A stretch of DNA of 48,834 bases from a virus: the IMG/VR virus record IMGVR_UViG_3300045885_000249, positions 1 to 48,834 of that record. One strand, given 5' to 3'. The position numbers were made by a program, and so were the translations under genes. Shown here one piece after another: positions 40,041-48,834 of this stretch. Positions within the stretch are counted from its first letter, which is position 1. Each line of letters begins with the position of its first letter. The notes under the pieces are model-generated. The model ran no database searches. It was not told the origin of the DNA and saw only the letters and a list, made by a program, of their open reading frames with translations.

Positions 40041-41448
40041 ATTCCAACTCCCGCATCATTGCCAATCTGGCTCGCTCTGTTTGAATATGCCGTACCGCTT
40101 CGGCAATCTCTTCGCCGTCGTTTTCGTCTTCCGATGGTGGTGGCTCGTCGTCGGTGGGAACCGCGTCCAGATCGGTACGCTCTGCCAACATTCCCAACGG
40201 ATAGTCCTGATGCTGTCCCCAAATATCGTCGCCGCCGCCAGTACCACCGAGTCCGAATTTGCGCCGCGCTTCGTTCGGCGTCTTGATCTTTCCGTTCACC
40301 AGTTTCGTTTCTACGTCGGCACGCTTGCCTTCGTCCATTCTCCACAGCGGTTCCAGATCGACTTCGACGCCGAGCGGCAGCTTGATATACAAGCCTTCGT
40401 CTAACAGGTTTTCCATTGACTCGATCATCGGCTGTAAACAATCGCCGTGATATTCGACGTTCACCAAGTCCGGCGTCCATCCCGCCGGCGGATTACCGAT
40501 GCCGATTTTGTACGGCTTAATCCGGAAGGCTTGGCAGATTTGTTCGTCCGAGTATTTCATCTGCTCGACCATCTGCGAGTCGGCTGCTTTAACCGCGAAC
40601 GCGGTGAACTTCATATCCGCGCCGATTACCGCGACCTTGCCCGCGTTCGCGCCGGTGAAGTTCGTATCCCAATACGACTTCAGCGCGGCGGCGTCCGCGT
40701 CGGATAGACCGGCTGGCGCGGTAAGGATGCCACCCGGCGCGGCACCGTTACCGAAGAACTGCGCGGAGTTCCTCAGGATGCGAAGATTCTTGACCGCCGG
40801 CCAGTACGCCGCGCATACCGGAGGTACGCCGATTAAAGGATGATGAAATGTGTTCGCGCGGTCGTGAATGATCTCGCTCGCCGGGATCATTATGTTGCCC
40901 GACTCGCGGAAGATTACCGAGTCGTTGGTGGAGAGAATCGGCGGCAGATTCCACCACGACGACGATGCCCACGAGTCGTTACCCCACACTTCATAGAATA
41001 CGTCGCCGGAATCGGAAACCGCCGGACGTACACGCGACGGATCGAGTACGAACAGCGACGTGACGACGCCGCGATTGTCACGCTGCTTGAGGACGTACGT
41101 ATTGCCGTGCTGCTGCTTCGACAGTATCCACGTCTCGCGGAATTGCTGCGCCGTCTGGTAGTAGTTCGGCTTGCGTAAAACCGGCGTATAAGACGCGTTG
41201 GTTTCCGGTCGCCAGATACCACCATCGCTCAATCGCACCAACATAAACGGGAGTTTTGCGATGTCCTGCGCCGGCGCGATTACACACGCGAACAATGTCG
41301 GGTAGCACGACAGGTCTGAGTACAACTCTTCCTGATTGTGCTGCCACGCGCCCGACCACGGCTCCAGAATGCGATGCCATCCGTGCGAAAAATCCGGCAC
41401 GGCATTAATCGCTTTCCGGCGCGTGATCTCGAAACCGAAAATTTGCAT
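40030..41448 (-). CDS. Portal protein (HK97 family)
   Basis: A 472-residue protein. HK97-type portal blocks: [68 protein letters not shown], and a C-terminal basic/acidic tail. It forms the dodecameric ring for DNA entry. Upstream is a basic/Pro-rich small protein and the capsid gene. Confidence 0.92.
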   Translation of the reverse strand: MQIFGFEITRRKAINAVPDFSHGWHRILEPWSGAWQHNQEELYSDLSCYPTLFACVIAPAQDIAKLPFMLVRLSDGGIWRPETNASYTPVLRKPNYYQTAQQFRETWILSKQQHGNTYVLKQRDNRGVVTSLFVLDPSRVRPAVSDSGDVFYEVWGNDSWASSSWWNLPPILSTNDSVIFRESGNIMIPASEIIHDRANTFHHPLIGVPPVCAAYWPAVKNLRILRNSAQFFGNGAAPGGILTAPAGLSDADAAALKSYWDTNFTGANAGKVAVIGADMKFTAFAVKAADSQMVEQMKYSDEQICQAFRIKPYKIGIGNPPAGWTPDLVNVEYHGDCLQPMIESMENLLDEGLYIKLPLGVEVDLEPLWRMDEGKRADVETKLVNGKIKTPNEARRKFGLGGTGGGDDIWGQHQDYPLGMLAERTDLDAVPTDDEPPPSEDENDGEEIAEAVRHIQTERARLAMMRELEYEL

Positions 41449-41450
41449 AG

Positions 41451-41813
41451 TTAGTCCTCAGACTTCATATCACGTCGTTTGTACTTCCGCTTGGTTCTCG
41501 GTTTCTTATTACCGTCTTCGGCCTGCTGATCGCGTCGTGTGTATTTGCGTTTTGGCTTTTCCACTTTTCCTTCGCCTTTCGCTTCGGCTTCGCTCGCCTG
41601 TCCCGGCAGCGGGAAAAATGTCGGACTTTCCAACGGCGGTTCCGGTGCCGGCGTCGCAGCTGGTGCGGATAACGGCATCGCCGATACTGGCGGCGCAACG
41701 TCGGCGGTTCCGACGCGCCTTATCAATCCCATTTTTTCCAGCGGAATTACAAACCGTTCGTTCATAAACCTACGCCGCCCACCACGCGTGTATTCGATCT
41801 CTACTTTGCTCAT
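41451..41813 (-). CDS. Basic Pro-rich protein between capsid and portal
   Basis: A 120-residue protein: a folded N-terminal half (VEIEYTRGGRRRF, then VIPLEKMGLI), an Ala/Pro linker, and a C-terminal pair of basic repeats (KPKRKYTRRD and TKRKYKRRD), AT-hook-like. It may bind DNA or the capsid interior. Family unknown. Confidence 0.6.
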   Translation of the reverse strand: MSKVEIEYTRGGRRRFMNERFVIPLEKMGLIRRVGTADVAPPVSAMPLSAPAATPAPEPPLESPTFFPLPGQASEAEAKGEGKVEKPKRKYTRRDQQAEDGNKKPRTKRKYKRRDMKSED

Positions 41814-41825
41814 CTCATGCCCCTG

Positions 41826-41887
41826 AAAAAAGAGTGTCCCGGCTACGGTTTCCGTTCAGAATTTTCGTCTGACCGTAACCGAGACAC
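41826..41887 (-). terminator. Terminator after capsid gene
   Basis: On the minus strand, GTGTCTCGGTTACGGT pairs (with two wobble positions) with ACCGTAGCCGGGACAC (arms 41872-41887 and 41834-41849), followed by TCTTTTTT. It separates the capsid gene from portal and downstream genes and would lower their expression. Confidence 0.88.
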
Positions 41888-41906
41888 CCACACGGAGATC
41901 GGCGTT

Positions 41907-43313
41907 TTAGCTTGCTTCACCCCACGTTACACCCTCGATGTACTGCACCGAATCGGTACGGCGCAGCGCCCAATTGATCGCACGCTCCGCGCGGAAGCCG
42001 ACGCTGTTGGTCTGCCACAGAGATACCATTGTGGTTTCCGCTACTGCACCGGATGGCGCACTTGCATTCGTCGGCGCGTTGTCCATCTCCAACGATGCTT
42101 CGGTGGATACGGATACGTCCACGCCGCCTTCGTCGCCGAGATAGATGTCGCTGGCATTCGCGAGGATTACCAGCGCGCCTTCGGTATCGATGACCGCGTA
42201 TTCGCTCACGATCACTGGCAGGCCGAAGAGCATACCGCCGCTCATGCCGATGCCCGGAAACTCGGTCTGACCGAGCGGATTCTGCATCAGCGAAAGCGCG
42301 AGCGCGGTAGTAGCCGACATAATCCATACGCCGGAACTCGGCGGATTGTTCGCCGCGATAAACGCACCGAAGAGCGTACGAATGTCGGCACGAACATCTT
42401 CCGCGTCGGAACCAGCCGACGGGATTGGTGTTGCTGCGTTGGTGATCGACGCCGGCGACACGTTCGAAACCGCCGCCTTACCCGGATCGATGAAGTCGAT
42501 ATCGAGCCGTTCACGCAGCGCCGCCGCGAGTTCGTCACGGATCAACGCGTCTGCCGCCATACGCGAGTCGCGTAGCAGTTCCATCGTAGTAACTGCGATA
42601 TTCGCAACCTTAAGCGGCGTCAGCGTCGTTCGCGAATAGCTCCACGAGGTAAGTGGCTTGGCTTTGCCTTCGCCTACCCAGTAGCCGGAACCGGCGGAAG
42701 CCTGCGTGACGAGTGGCACGTTGAACGGTACGCGTCGAAGTCCCGGCACACCACCCGCGCCGAACTTCCCGAGAATCGTTTGCGGGCGCAGCCATTCCAC
42801 GAAGTCCGCGAACGGTCCACCCTCGGTGACGAGGTATCCGGCCCACGCGTCGTCGATGGTATTCGCCGCCGGCACCGCCGCCTTCGGCGTAAGTAACGCG
42901 TGCAGCCGCTCGTCGTCGGGATAGAGATTCTTAGCGATTACTCGCGCCGGCTCGTGGTCGATATACGCGAGTCCTTTGCAGCGCGCGTACCGAGCGAACG
43001 CAATGCCCGGCTCCAATTTCACCGGCACTTTCTTGAGTTGCAACACGCTAACGTTCGAACCGCTCGCGTGTCCCGGCGGATTCTGTTGCTGTACCGGTTT
43101 CGCGGCTGCCGCTTCTACTGCATACATCTTTTTCCAGCGTGCCACGTCGCCTTCCAGCGCGCCGATCTCTTTATTCAGCGTATCGACTTCCGCTGACTCG
43201 GCTTCATCGGTGGAGCGGTTTTCACTCGCCGATAATTCCATGATAGTCCGCACCGCTTTCTGCTTGTCGGCGATAGTCGCCTCCAGCTTCGCGATGTGCT
43301 CTGCGATATTCAT
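41907..43313 (-). CDS. Major capsid protein (HK97 fold)
   Basis: A 468-residue protein. The N-terminal delta-type coiled coil (about 1-75) is followed by HK97-fold blocks: LVTEGGPFADFVEWLRP, GYWVGEGKAKPLTSWSY, ELLRDSRMAADALIRDELAAAL, ITSS-like GVWIMSATTALAL and the C-terminal LGDEGGVDVSVS. The start at 43313 follows AAGGA; the longer frame to 43421 is unlikely. Protease just upstream probably removes the delta domain. Flanked by a methyltransferase upstream. Confidence 0.92.
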   Translation of the reverse strand: MNIAEHIAKLEATIADKQKAVRTIMELSASENRSTDEAESAEVDTLNKEIGALEGDVARWKKMYAVEAAAAKPVQQQNPPGHASGSNVSVLQLKKVPVKLEPGIAFARYARCKGLAYIDHEPARVIAKNLYPDDERLHALLTPKAAVPAANTIDDAWAGYLVTEGGPFADFVEWLRPQTILGKFGAGGVPGLRRVPFNVPLVTQASAGSGYWVGEGKAKPLTSWSYSRTTLTPLKVANIAVTTMELLRDSRMAADALIRDELAAALRERLDIDFIDPGKAAVSNVSPASITNAATPIPSAGSDAEDVRADIRTLFGAFIAANNPPSSGVWIMSATTALALSLMQNPLGQTEFPGIGMSGGMLFGLPVIVSEYAVIDTEGALVILANASDIYLGDEGGVDVSVSTEASLEMDNAPTNASAPSGAVAETTMVSLWQTNSVGFRAERAINWALRRTDSVQYIEGVTWGEAS

Positions 43314-43377
43314 TGAAGTGTAATCCTTCGTTGCTATGTTGAATTCCGCTTGCGCGGTCCGCAGCGCGGTAGCCTGT

Positions 43378-44163
43378 TCACAGGCAGATTGCTGCTTCGC
43401 AAAAAAAGTAGCGGCGCGCACGCCGGACTAACCGTATCCATATGGCGGGACGGTTATTCCAAATCTTCGTTACCAATTTCCTATAGCCAAGACGACGCAT
43501 CATCTTGTTAAAGTTCAAACTAGTTTCTTTTGCGGAGTACCAGCGCGCGCGATAAGAAAATTTTTTGAAGTGACCGATGGAGTAACTGTTATATCCGTTC
43601 GCAACTATCAACATCCGTGGACGATTATCGGTCAGAACTTCCTCCGCGTGTTCCAGCGAGTTCTCGATATGTTCAAAGTATTCGCTAGCCACCATCAGAT
43701 CGACGTGCTTTATGCCGGTCGAAGACGGCACCATTTCAAAGCGGGATTCCGCGACCGTATGACAGACTTCGTATTGCCAGCCGGGCAGATTAGTACCCAC
43801 GACTCTCGCCGCCGGAAACATTTCCGCGAGCGCGGCGGTAGTAAAACCGAAACCGCAACCGAGATCGACGACCGAATGTACAGGACCAAGTACATCAGCC
43901 AAGCTGCGGTAGCCGTCCAGCGCCTTCGGATTCTGGATGGCCTTTACAGCTTTGCTCGAATACAGTATCCAGCAAGTCCACAGATCGCATACATAGTACG
44001 GATCGGAATACACCGTGTAATCCGGAACGCCGCCGGATAGCGACGCATACCACCGCTTCTGAAGCCTCTCAATCTGATTACCGTCGCGCGCTGCACCTTT
44101 CGTACGGATTACCCGCAGTTGATCCGCAATAGAATCCGTCGCTATCGCTACGTCAATCTCCAT
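43378..44163 (-). CDS. Class I SAM-dependent methyltransferase, between protease and capsid
   Basis: A 261-residue protein from Met at 44163. The helical N-terminal third is followed by motif I SVVDLGCGFGFTTA, an acidic VVGTNLPG turn, and DLMVASEYFEHIE (motif IV-like in Methyltransf_23/DUF-type sugar or lipid methylases). C-terminal basic region. An upstream frame to 44250 runs through a terminator hairpin, so a start there is unlikely. The region around 43500-43570 has more A/T than neighbours, suggesting a later acquisition. Substrate unknown. Confidence 0.7.
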   Translation of the reverse strand: MEIDVAIATDSIADQLRVIRTKGAARDGNQIERLQKRWYASLSGGVPDYTVYSDPYYVCDLWTCWILYSSKAVKAIQNPKALDGYRSLADVLGPVHSVVDLGCGFGFTTAALAEMFPAARVVGTNLPGWQYEVCHTVAESRFEMVPSSTGIKHVDLMVASEYFEHIENSLEHAEEVLTDNRPRMLIVANGYNSYSIGHFKKFSYRARWYSAKETSLNFNKMMRRLGYRKLVTKIWNNRPAIWIRLVRRARRYFFCEAAICL

Positions 44164-44218
44164 GTACTTGCGGCACTCGTTCAATAGCCAACGCAGATCG
44201 ACCGCAGTAGTACGACGT

Positions 44219-44250
44219 AAAAAAGGTGCCGGCGCAGCGCACGCCGGCAC
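44219..44250 (-). terminator. Terminator after protease gene
   Basis: Minus strand GTGCCGGCG / CGCCGGCAC (44250-44242, 44234-44226) with a 7-nt loop then CCTTTTTT. Perfect hairpin 17 bases after the protease stop; expected to cut leftward transcription into the methyltransferase. Confidence 0.88.
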
Positions 44251-44266
44251 AAGCTTCGCGACGATG

Positions 44267-44806
44267 TTATTTGCTCAGTCTGACCGCGCCGTTCGGCAGA
44301 CGCACGGATTCAATCTCGACAAGGCGAATCGCGCCACGATCCTTCGCGGCGTACGCTTTAATGCTGGTGATCGTCGCGTCTTCGTTCGCGGGAATCGTCA
44401 CCAGCGACAACTCCAATACTTCGGTTTCGAGAAAGTGTAAACCGCCGTTATCCATCAGCGCGTACTCGATGGAGCGAAAGCCAATCGAGACGCCGCGCAC
44501 CAGCTTCGCCTTCACCGACTGCCACGCCATATCGAGTCGGTTCTTCAAGTCTCCCGGCTCGTCTATTTGGGCAATTTCGGCTTCGAAGTTGATGCCTTTC
44601 TTCGTCGGCTTTTCAAAGTGCGCGAAGCCGACAGGCTCGTCGGCGCGGTGCTGCCAGAGCAACGGCGTCGGATTCTTGAACGTAACGCCGAGCGGTTCGA
44701 TGATGTCACCCATACGGTCCGGCGTCGGCGTCGTCGCGACGCCACGCAGCGTGCGCGAGGCTTCGTCCACCGATTTGATGGTCAGTACCGAAAACATCTT
44801 GTTCAT
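44267..44806 (-). CDS. Prohead protease (HK97 family)
   Basis: A 179-residue protein of the U35/HK97 protease type: GVATTPTPDRMGDII, TPLLWQHRADEPVGFA (catalytic-type His), KAKLVRGVSIGFRSIEY (Ser region), ELSLVTIPANEDA. It processes the prohead and capsid delta domain. One base downstream of the large terminase. Confidence 0.9.
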   Translation of the reverse strand: MNKMFSVLTIKSVDEASRTLRGVATTPTPDRMGDIIEPLGVTFKNPTPLLWQHRADEPVGFAHFEKPTKKGINFEAEIAQIDEPGDLKNRLDMAWQSVKAKLVRGVSIGFRSIEYALMDNGGLHFLETEVLELSLVTIPANEDATITSIKAYAAKDRGAIRLVEIESVRLPNGAVRLSK

Positions 44807-44807
44807 T

Positions 44808-46712
44808 TCATCCTCCCAACGCGAATAGCTTTAACGGCTTCCGTTCAAGGTTGATCGAGTTCGCGCAGCCTATCGCCATCACGACCGCTACAGCGGCGTC
44901 GATCTTGTTAATAGATTTATTCTTCGCCAGCCAACCGTTTTCCCACTTGTCCGTTTCTTTTACCGCCGACATCATCGCGGAGATCAGGACGGGATTACGG
45001 CGGAAGCGCACACGGCCTTCATAAATCGCTTCCTCGGTAAGCCGCAGCGAACCGGGGAACCATAAGCCTTCAACGTGGACACCCGCGCGCGTCGCGGCCA
45101 GTTCCATTTCCGGCGTCGGCTTCGCCTTTCGTACACCACCTTGCGGATGCTCTACGAACGGCAGCGAAAGGCCGAGCGCGTGCACGTCTTCCTCGAAGCG
45201 CCGGAACGCATAGCGGTCGTACCCGACCATACTGATGCGAAAGTTCCGGTCATATTCCACCAGCGTCTGTGCGACGTGGCGGTATGAGATTGTTTCTCCC
45301 GGCGGCGCGTGTAAGTGCCCCTGCTCTACCCACAACGGATATGGAATCTTGTCGTGTTCCGCGCGCGCGTGAATCGTATCGCGCGGCGTCCACGCTTCTA
45401 CCCACACGTCGAACGTCGGCTTGCGCAGAATGACTTTCTCGCCGTCCTTGTTGATACATTCCACTTCGACTTCGCCGGTCTTCACCGCCGCGCCAAGCGC
45501 GGTAAGATCGCGGACCTGCGAGAGATCGAGCGCGAGCGCAATCGGCTGCCCGTGATATAGCTTCGGCTCGAAGTCGTGTACCAGCGGCTCCAATGTTTCG
45601 CGCGAGAGCCACGCCGACGCTGCATCAGTCCACGTACAGAAGTGAAGCCGTAAAATGTTGTTCTGCTTGCTCGGAATGTTCTTAGCCTGCGCGACGACGC
45701 CGGCCAGATACTCTTCGGTGATCGTCACGCCGAGCAACGGGTTGGCCTTCGGCCAGACTGCCGGATCATTCAACGGATCATCGCCGGGAATCTTCACGCC
45801 GTTTTCGACGCGCGGACCATCTAGCGCGCATACATAGCTGAACGTTGAATCGTCCATTACCTGACCGAGATACGTCAGGTCATTCGGCGCGTCCGGATTT
45901 CCCGCCGCGACTTTCACGGCCCACTCGTGTTCGGCGTAGCAGACCGAGTTCCGGTCGCTACCGCTGTTCGTAATCATCACCAGTAGCGGCTGACGCCGGA
46001 ACTTGAAACCGCGCTCCAGCATTTCCACTACGCCGCCGTCCGGATGCTCGTGAAGTTCATCGACCAGCGCCATATGCGGTCGCGGTCCGCTTCCCGTCTT
46101 CCGCGTTTCACGTGAAACAGGGCGGAAAAATGAACCAGTTGCATGATATGCCAGATTGTAGACGCGGCCTTCACCACCGCTGCGCGTTAGCCGGCTATCC
46201 AAGTCCGGCGACTGCGCCACCATCTTTACGGCGTCTCGGAACAGAATGCCCGCCTGATCCTTCGTCGCGCCGGCGGAGTAAATCTCCGCACCCGGCTCGT
46301 CGTCTACCATCAGCCCGTACAAGCCGATGCCGCCTGCGAGCGGCGACTTGCCGTTGCCTTTGCCCATTTCGATATACGCGCGCCGGAAGCGGCGAAAGCC
46401 GTCCGGCCGATACCAGCCGAAGAGCGAACCGATAATAAAATCTTGAGACGGCTCCGACTTGAACGGGAGTCCTTCGAACTGCCCGTCTGACAGGTGTAAC
46501 TTCGATTCGAAAAATAAAATAGCGCGCTCGGCTTTATCTGCGCGCCAGCGAAGTTCGCGCCGCTGTCTATCGTCCAGATGCCGCTGACACGCGTTACGCA
46601 CATGCGGTCCGGCGATAATCTCGCCATCGACTACCTTGAATGCGTACGTGGTCGTGCGATCAGTTGAAGAACGGGTCTGCTGCTTTTCCGCGTTTCGTTT
46701 TCGTCGTCCCAC
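44808..46712 (-). CDS. terL: Terminase large subunit
   Basis: A 634-residue protein, GTG start. Walker A MGKGNGKSPL (about 116-125), Walker B MALVDE (214-219), a coupling SGSD-containing MITNSGS motif (about 246), and nuclease-domain acids (ALALDLSQVRD, and MVGYDRYAF). HK97-type packaging motor and genome cutter. Overlaps the small subunit by 53 bp if GTG 46712 is the start; no better start is visible. Confidence 0.95.
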   Translation of the reverse strand: MGRRKRNAEKQQTRSSTDRTTTYAFKVVDGEIIAGPHVRNACQRHLDDRQRRELRWRADKAERAILFFESKLHLSDGQFEGLPFKSEPSQDFIIGSLFGWYRPDGFRRFRRAYIEMGKGNGKSPLAGGIGLYGLMVDDEPGAEIYSAGATKDQAGILFRDAVKMVAQSPDLDSRLTRSGGEGRVYNLAYHATGSFFRPVSRETRKTGSGPRPHMALVDELHEHPDGGVVEMLERGFKFRRQPLLVMITNSGSDRNSVCYAEHEWAVKVAAGNPDAPNDLTYLGQVMDDSTFSYVCALDGPRVENGVKIPGDDPLNDPAVWPKANPLLGVTITEEYLAGVVAQAKNIPSKQNNILRLHFCTWTDAASAWLSRETLEPLVHDFEPKLYHGQPIALALDLSQVRDLTALGAAVKTGEVEVECINKDGEKVILRKPTFDVWVEAWTPRDTIHARAEHDKIPYPLWVEQGHLHAPPGETISYRHVAQTLVEYDRNFRISMVGYDRYAFRRFEEDVHALGLSLPFVEHPQGGVRKAKPTPEMELAATRAGVHVEGLWFPGSLRLTEEAIYEGRVRFRRNPVLISAMMSAVKETDKWENGWLAKNKSINKIDAAVAVVMAIGCANSINLERKPLKLFALGG

Positions 46713-47133
46713 TCGCCGAGTCCATCAGTTGAATCTTCGACCGCGACGCCGGCGTGAATCCAAGATGATCCGCCGCGCGCAGCATGATGACGGCCTGCCG
46801 GTTGATAATCGACAGAAACGGATTCTGCATTGGCTCGCCTTTTACCGGCGACTTAATCACTAGTCCAAATTTTTCCACCTGCTCCGTCGCGTTCCGATGC
46901 AGACTCTGCGCTACTACCCATACGATCAGCACCGAGCGGTCTAACTTTTTCAGAAGTCCCGCCGGCGCGTGACGGACCGCGTAACGGTAGCCGGCTCTTT
47001 GTTCCGTCGTTAGCCACGATGGTGCGTCTCTCAGGTCGCCTTCCGGAATTGGTTCATTCCGGTTCAGCTTCCGGTGTCCCCGATTGCCTTCGATAATCTT
47101 GAGGTGTGTCGGTTTCGGTTTTGGACCGGGCAT
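46660..47133 (-). CDS. terS: Terminase small subunit (P27 family)
   Basis: A 157-residue protein: PGPKPKPTHLKIIEGNRGHR at the start (P27 hallmark), then helical helix-turn-helix-like region, ending NPFFN-type tail. It recognises the packaging site and activates the large subunit. Confidence 0.9.
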   Translation of the reverse strand: MPGPKPKPTHLKIIEGNRGHRKLNRNEPIPEGDLRDAPSWLTTEQRAGYRYAVRHAPAGLLKKLDRSVLIVWVVAQSLHRNATEQVEKFGLVIKSPVKGEPMQNPFLSIINRQAVIMLRAADHLGFTPASRSKIQLMDSASGTTKTKRGKAADPFFN

Positions 47134-47135
47134 CT

Positions 47136-47984
47136 CTACGCCGCCTTTTTATACTCGTCGGAAAGGATCACCGGGACGGTATACCGCCACCGGACTTTAT
47201 GGTGAATCCTCGCATACGTGCTAGGCATAACGCTAATCCTGACCGACGACGGCTGATACATTACCGAGTAAAACGACTTCACGAACGTCCCGCGATCCTC
47301 ATAGATGCCGGACATTCCGCCGTCGTTCGTCTGCGTCTGCATCTGTTGCAGCGCGACGTTCGGAATAGTCAGGAACACGCCGCCGCGCGAGCCGAGATTG
47401 GTGTAGGTGTTCACGTCTTCGTTGATCCGGCCGAAGAACTGGAACGGCCTGTCTACCGAACAGATCAGGCTATTCATACATTTCCGTTTCGGCTTCGTCC
47501 AGTTCCCGTCGCGCCCACCAAGGAAGTCGCCGCCTTGCGCCATCGCGAGAGATAACGCGGGAGTGGCTTCGTAGTATTCGAGCATCGCCGTGAAAACCGC
47601 GTCCAAATTTCGAATATCTTTCTTGTGGATATACTCGCCGTGCCCGTTTCGTTTGTGGCGAAAATCCACATAGTCGTCGTCAAGCTGTACGAAGTATTTG
47701 AAGCCTAGTTCCTTCGCGATTTCGAAACACGCATTGCGCGCATAGATAATTGCCCGCCGATCATTGAAGTTGTCGCCTTCGTCTATCTGCTCCGCGATCC
47801 GTTTCTTGTCGAAGATATATACGAGTTCCCCGAACCGTTCCCGATATTCCGGCTCGGTTTCGTCTTCGTCGTCTATGACAATACGCACCGCTCCGGTATA
47901 ACCGGACTTCATCAGCGTGTCGTACGTATAGACGCGATCCGCGCGCGCGTGCGTAAGGACGAATGCCACGAAGTCAGTCCTCAT
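47136..47984 (-). CDS. TET-associated-type glycosyltransferase (TAGT)
   Basis: A 282-residue GT-A-like enzyme. Motifs include VLTHARADRVYTYDTLMKSGY, IVIDDEDE, a RNACFEIAKELGFKYFVQLDDDY with the metal-binding DDD, and LAMAQGGDFLGG. This fits the TAGT family, which in phages glycosylates oxidised or hypermodified bases alongside TET-like dioxygenases. The start at 47984 overlaps the ParB-like gene by 11 bp. No TET-like dioxygenase is visible in this window, so the acceptor is unclear; alternatives are a virion or host-surface glycan. Confidence 0.82.
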   Translation of the reverse strand: MRTDFVAFVLTHARADRVYTYDTLMKSGYTGAVRIVIDDEDETEPEYRERFGELVYIFDKKRIAEQIDEGDNFNDRRAIIYARNACFEIAKELGFKYFVQLDDDYVDFRHKRNGHGEYIHKKDIRNLDAVFTAMLEYYEATPALSLAMAQGGDFLGGRDGNWTKPKRKCMNSLICSVDRPFQFFGRINEDVNTYTNLGSRGGVFLTIPNVALQQMQTQTNDGGMSGIYEDRGTFVKSFYSVMYQPSSVRISVMPSTYARIHHKVRWRYTVPVILSDEYKKAA

Positions 47985-48795
47985 CTGGCGTCGCCTCACT
48001 ATCGCCGTAGGAGTCGGTGTAAATGTTCTCGATCTTTTTCGACATTTCCACGTAGCCATACTCAATAGCTTTATCGAAGTCGATAATCACCAGCGCGGAC
48101 TCTTCCATCAGCGCCTGCATTTCCGCCGTCGCGTGACAGTAGTATTCCGCAATCTGGTGGTAATCGAAGACGGTATGCCGCGCCGCCGCCAATCGCATGA
48201 ACTCTTTCTCTTCCTCGCTAATCGACGCCGCGTCAATCTTCGCGCTTAACTCGTTAGTGCGTACCCTATCCACCAACGCGTATAGCTCCGGACGTTCACC
48301 CGTCGGCTCGTATACGACAGAATCCGTCTTCTGACTGTACTCCGGATCATTGTCACCAAAGAGTGACGACAGTTCGTTCGGCGCGAAGCCTATAGTATTC
48401 ATATCGAATTTCAGATCACGCAACTCGCCTAACTCCAAGGCGAGCATTTCCGAATCCCATTCGGCGTTCATCGCGATTTTATTATCCGCGATGATATACG
48501 CGCGCTTCTGCGCATCGGTCCATCCGTGGGCCGTCATACACGGCACCTCCGTCAGTCCTAGCTGTCTCGCCGCGAGTACCCGACCGTGACCCGCGATGAT
48601 CGTACCGTCTTCGTCCACGAGAACCGGCGTCGTCCACCCCCACTCCCGCATCGAACCGGCAATCTGCGCAATCTGTGCTTCCGAATGCAGTCGCGCGTTC
48701 CTCGCGTACGGAATAAGCAATTCAATGCTTCGTCGTTCGACTCGATCCGCCGGCCACTCCGGTTCCGCCTTCGTCTTCGTCGCCTTTCGCTTCAT
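47974..48795 (-). CDS. ParB-like protein
   Basis: A 273-residue protein. Residues 20-105 form the ParB N-terminal fold (ELLIPYARNARLHSEAQ, VLVDEDGTIIAGHGRVLAARQLG) including the GHGR turn. The rest is a phage-specific domain with YHQIAEYYCHAT and LVIIDFDKAIEYGY. It may bind DNA and help packaging or modification. Start at 48795 follows AGGGAT. Adjacent TAGT gene and terminase suggest a role linked to genome modification or packaging. No methyltransferase domain is fused. Confidence 0.8.
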   Translation of the reverse strand: MKRKATKTKAEPEWPADRVERRSIELLIPYARNARLHSEAQIAQIAGSMREWGWTTPVLVDEDGTIIAGHGRVLAARQLGLTEVPCMTAHGWTDAQKRAYIIADNKIAMNAEWDSEMLALELGELRDLKFDMNTIGFAPNELSSLFGDNDPEYSQKTDSVVYEPTGERPELYALVDRVRTNELSAKIDAASISEEEKEFMRLAAARHTVFDYHQIAEYYCHATAEMQALMEESALVIIDFDKAIEYGYVEMSKKIENIYTDSYGDSEATPDED

Positions 48796-48810
48796 TCGCA
48801 AATCCCTATT

Positions 48811-48816
48811 TTTATA
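48811..48816 (-). promoter_or_regulatory. Possible promoter box before ParB-like gene
   Basis: Minus strand TATAAA just upstream of the ParB-like start. The -35 would lie across the window ends: TCGACA sits 19 nt upstream if the ends join. Weak evidence, but the operator-like motif at 9-23 would then be directly upstream. Confidence 0.35.
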
Positions 48817-48834
48817 GTGTTTGCATAACACACA

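Noticed and set aside
39523-40404. Long plus-strand reading frame (293 codons)
   Set aside because: Antisense of the collagen-like gene; G-x-y codon bias leaves the other strand open by chance.
1-48834. Integrase, tRNA genes, DNA polymerase or TET dioxygenase
   Set aside because: Looked for by motif reading and not found; absence is not proof.

Overview
This window reads as the genome, or nearly all of it, of a siphovirus-type tailed phage (HK97-like head, long non-contractile tail). Evidence: P27-type small terminase, HK97-type large terminase, portal, prohead protease and capsid, neck proteins, a tail tube protein, a tail-chaperone pair with a canonical -1 slippery site, a 1233-residue tape measure, tail-tip proteins and several fibres. 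DNA is G+C-rich by eye, coding is dense, and genes are mostly coupled by ATGA or GTGA overlaps. The host cannot be told from the sequence. No integrase, tRNA, DNA polymerase or recognisable endolysin is visible.

Layout. (1) 137-6973, leftward: tailspike, carbohydrate-binding and glycine-rich fibre proteins, a repeat-rich fibre, small proteins, then an HNH endonuclease at the left end. (2) 7006-7208: a candidate late promoter, short leader and strong terminator just after a Q-like regulator gene, resembling the lambda pR'-tR' arrangement. (3) 7223-12445, leftward: Cro/YdaS-like repressor, winged-helix proteins, O-like and P-like replication proteins, a DUF1064 nuclease, small membrane proteins and a lipoprotein, then the Q-like protein. 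(4) 12588-19184, rightward: RecE-like exonuclease, Bet/RecT annealase, small proteins, then a Nop/IS110-C-terminal-domain protein followed immediately by a roughly 980-bp array of about 36-nt units, then two exported proteins. (5) 19185-19728: noncoding control region with a strong sigma70-type promoter. (6) 19729-26500, rightward: many small early proteins, a DUF932 protein, a zinc-finger protein, and recurrent intergenic hairpins, closed by a strong terminator. (7) 26519-48795, leftward: the virion operon, read from ParB-like protein and TET-associated-type glycosyltransferase through terminase, protease, capsid, portal, neck and tail to the tail tip.

The outstanding element is at 15915-17706. 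The protein has the C-terminal half of an IS110-family protein without the catalytic N-terminal domain. It is followed by about 26 units in which two different 10-nt repeats alternate with two variable spacers of about 8 nt (10+8+10+8 = 36). This matches the recently reported TIGR-Tas RNA-guided systems: a standalone Nop-domain Tas protein plus a tandem interspaced guide RNA array. An automatic annotation would probably call it a transposase and miss the array.

A second theme is modification. An orphan TAGT glycosyltransferase with a ParB-like protein sits beside terminase. A three-gene sugar/methyl-transfer cassette interrupts the neck genes, and a methyltransferase lies between protease and capsid, isolated by terminators. 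HNH at the left end and terminase at the right end suggest the two ends are adjacent in a circular or cohesive-ended form, so that one late transcript could run from about 7.2 kb leftward through the fibres, HNH, the junction, terminase and on to 26.5 kb.
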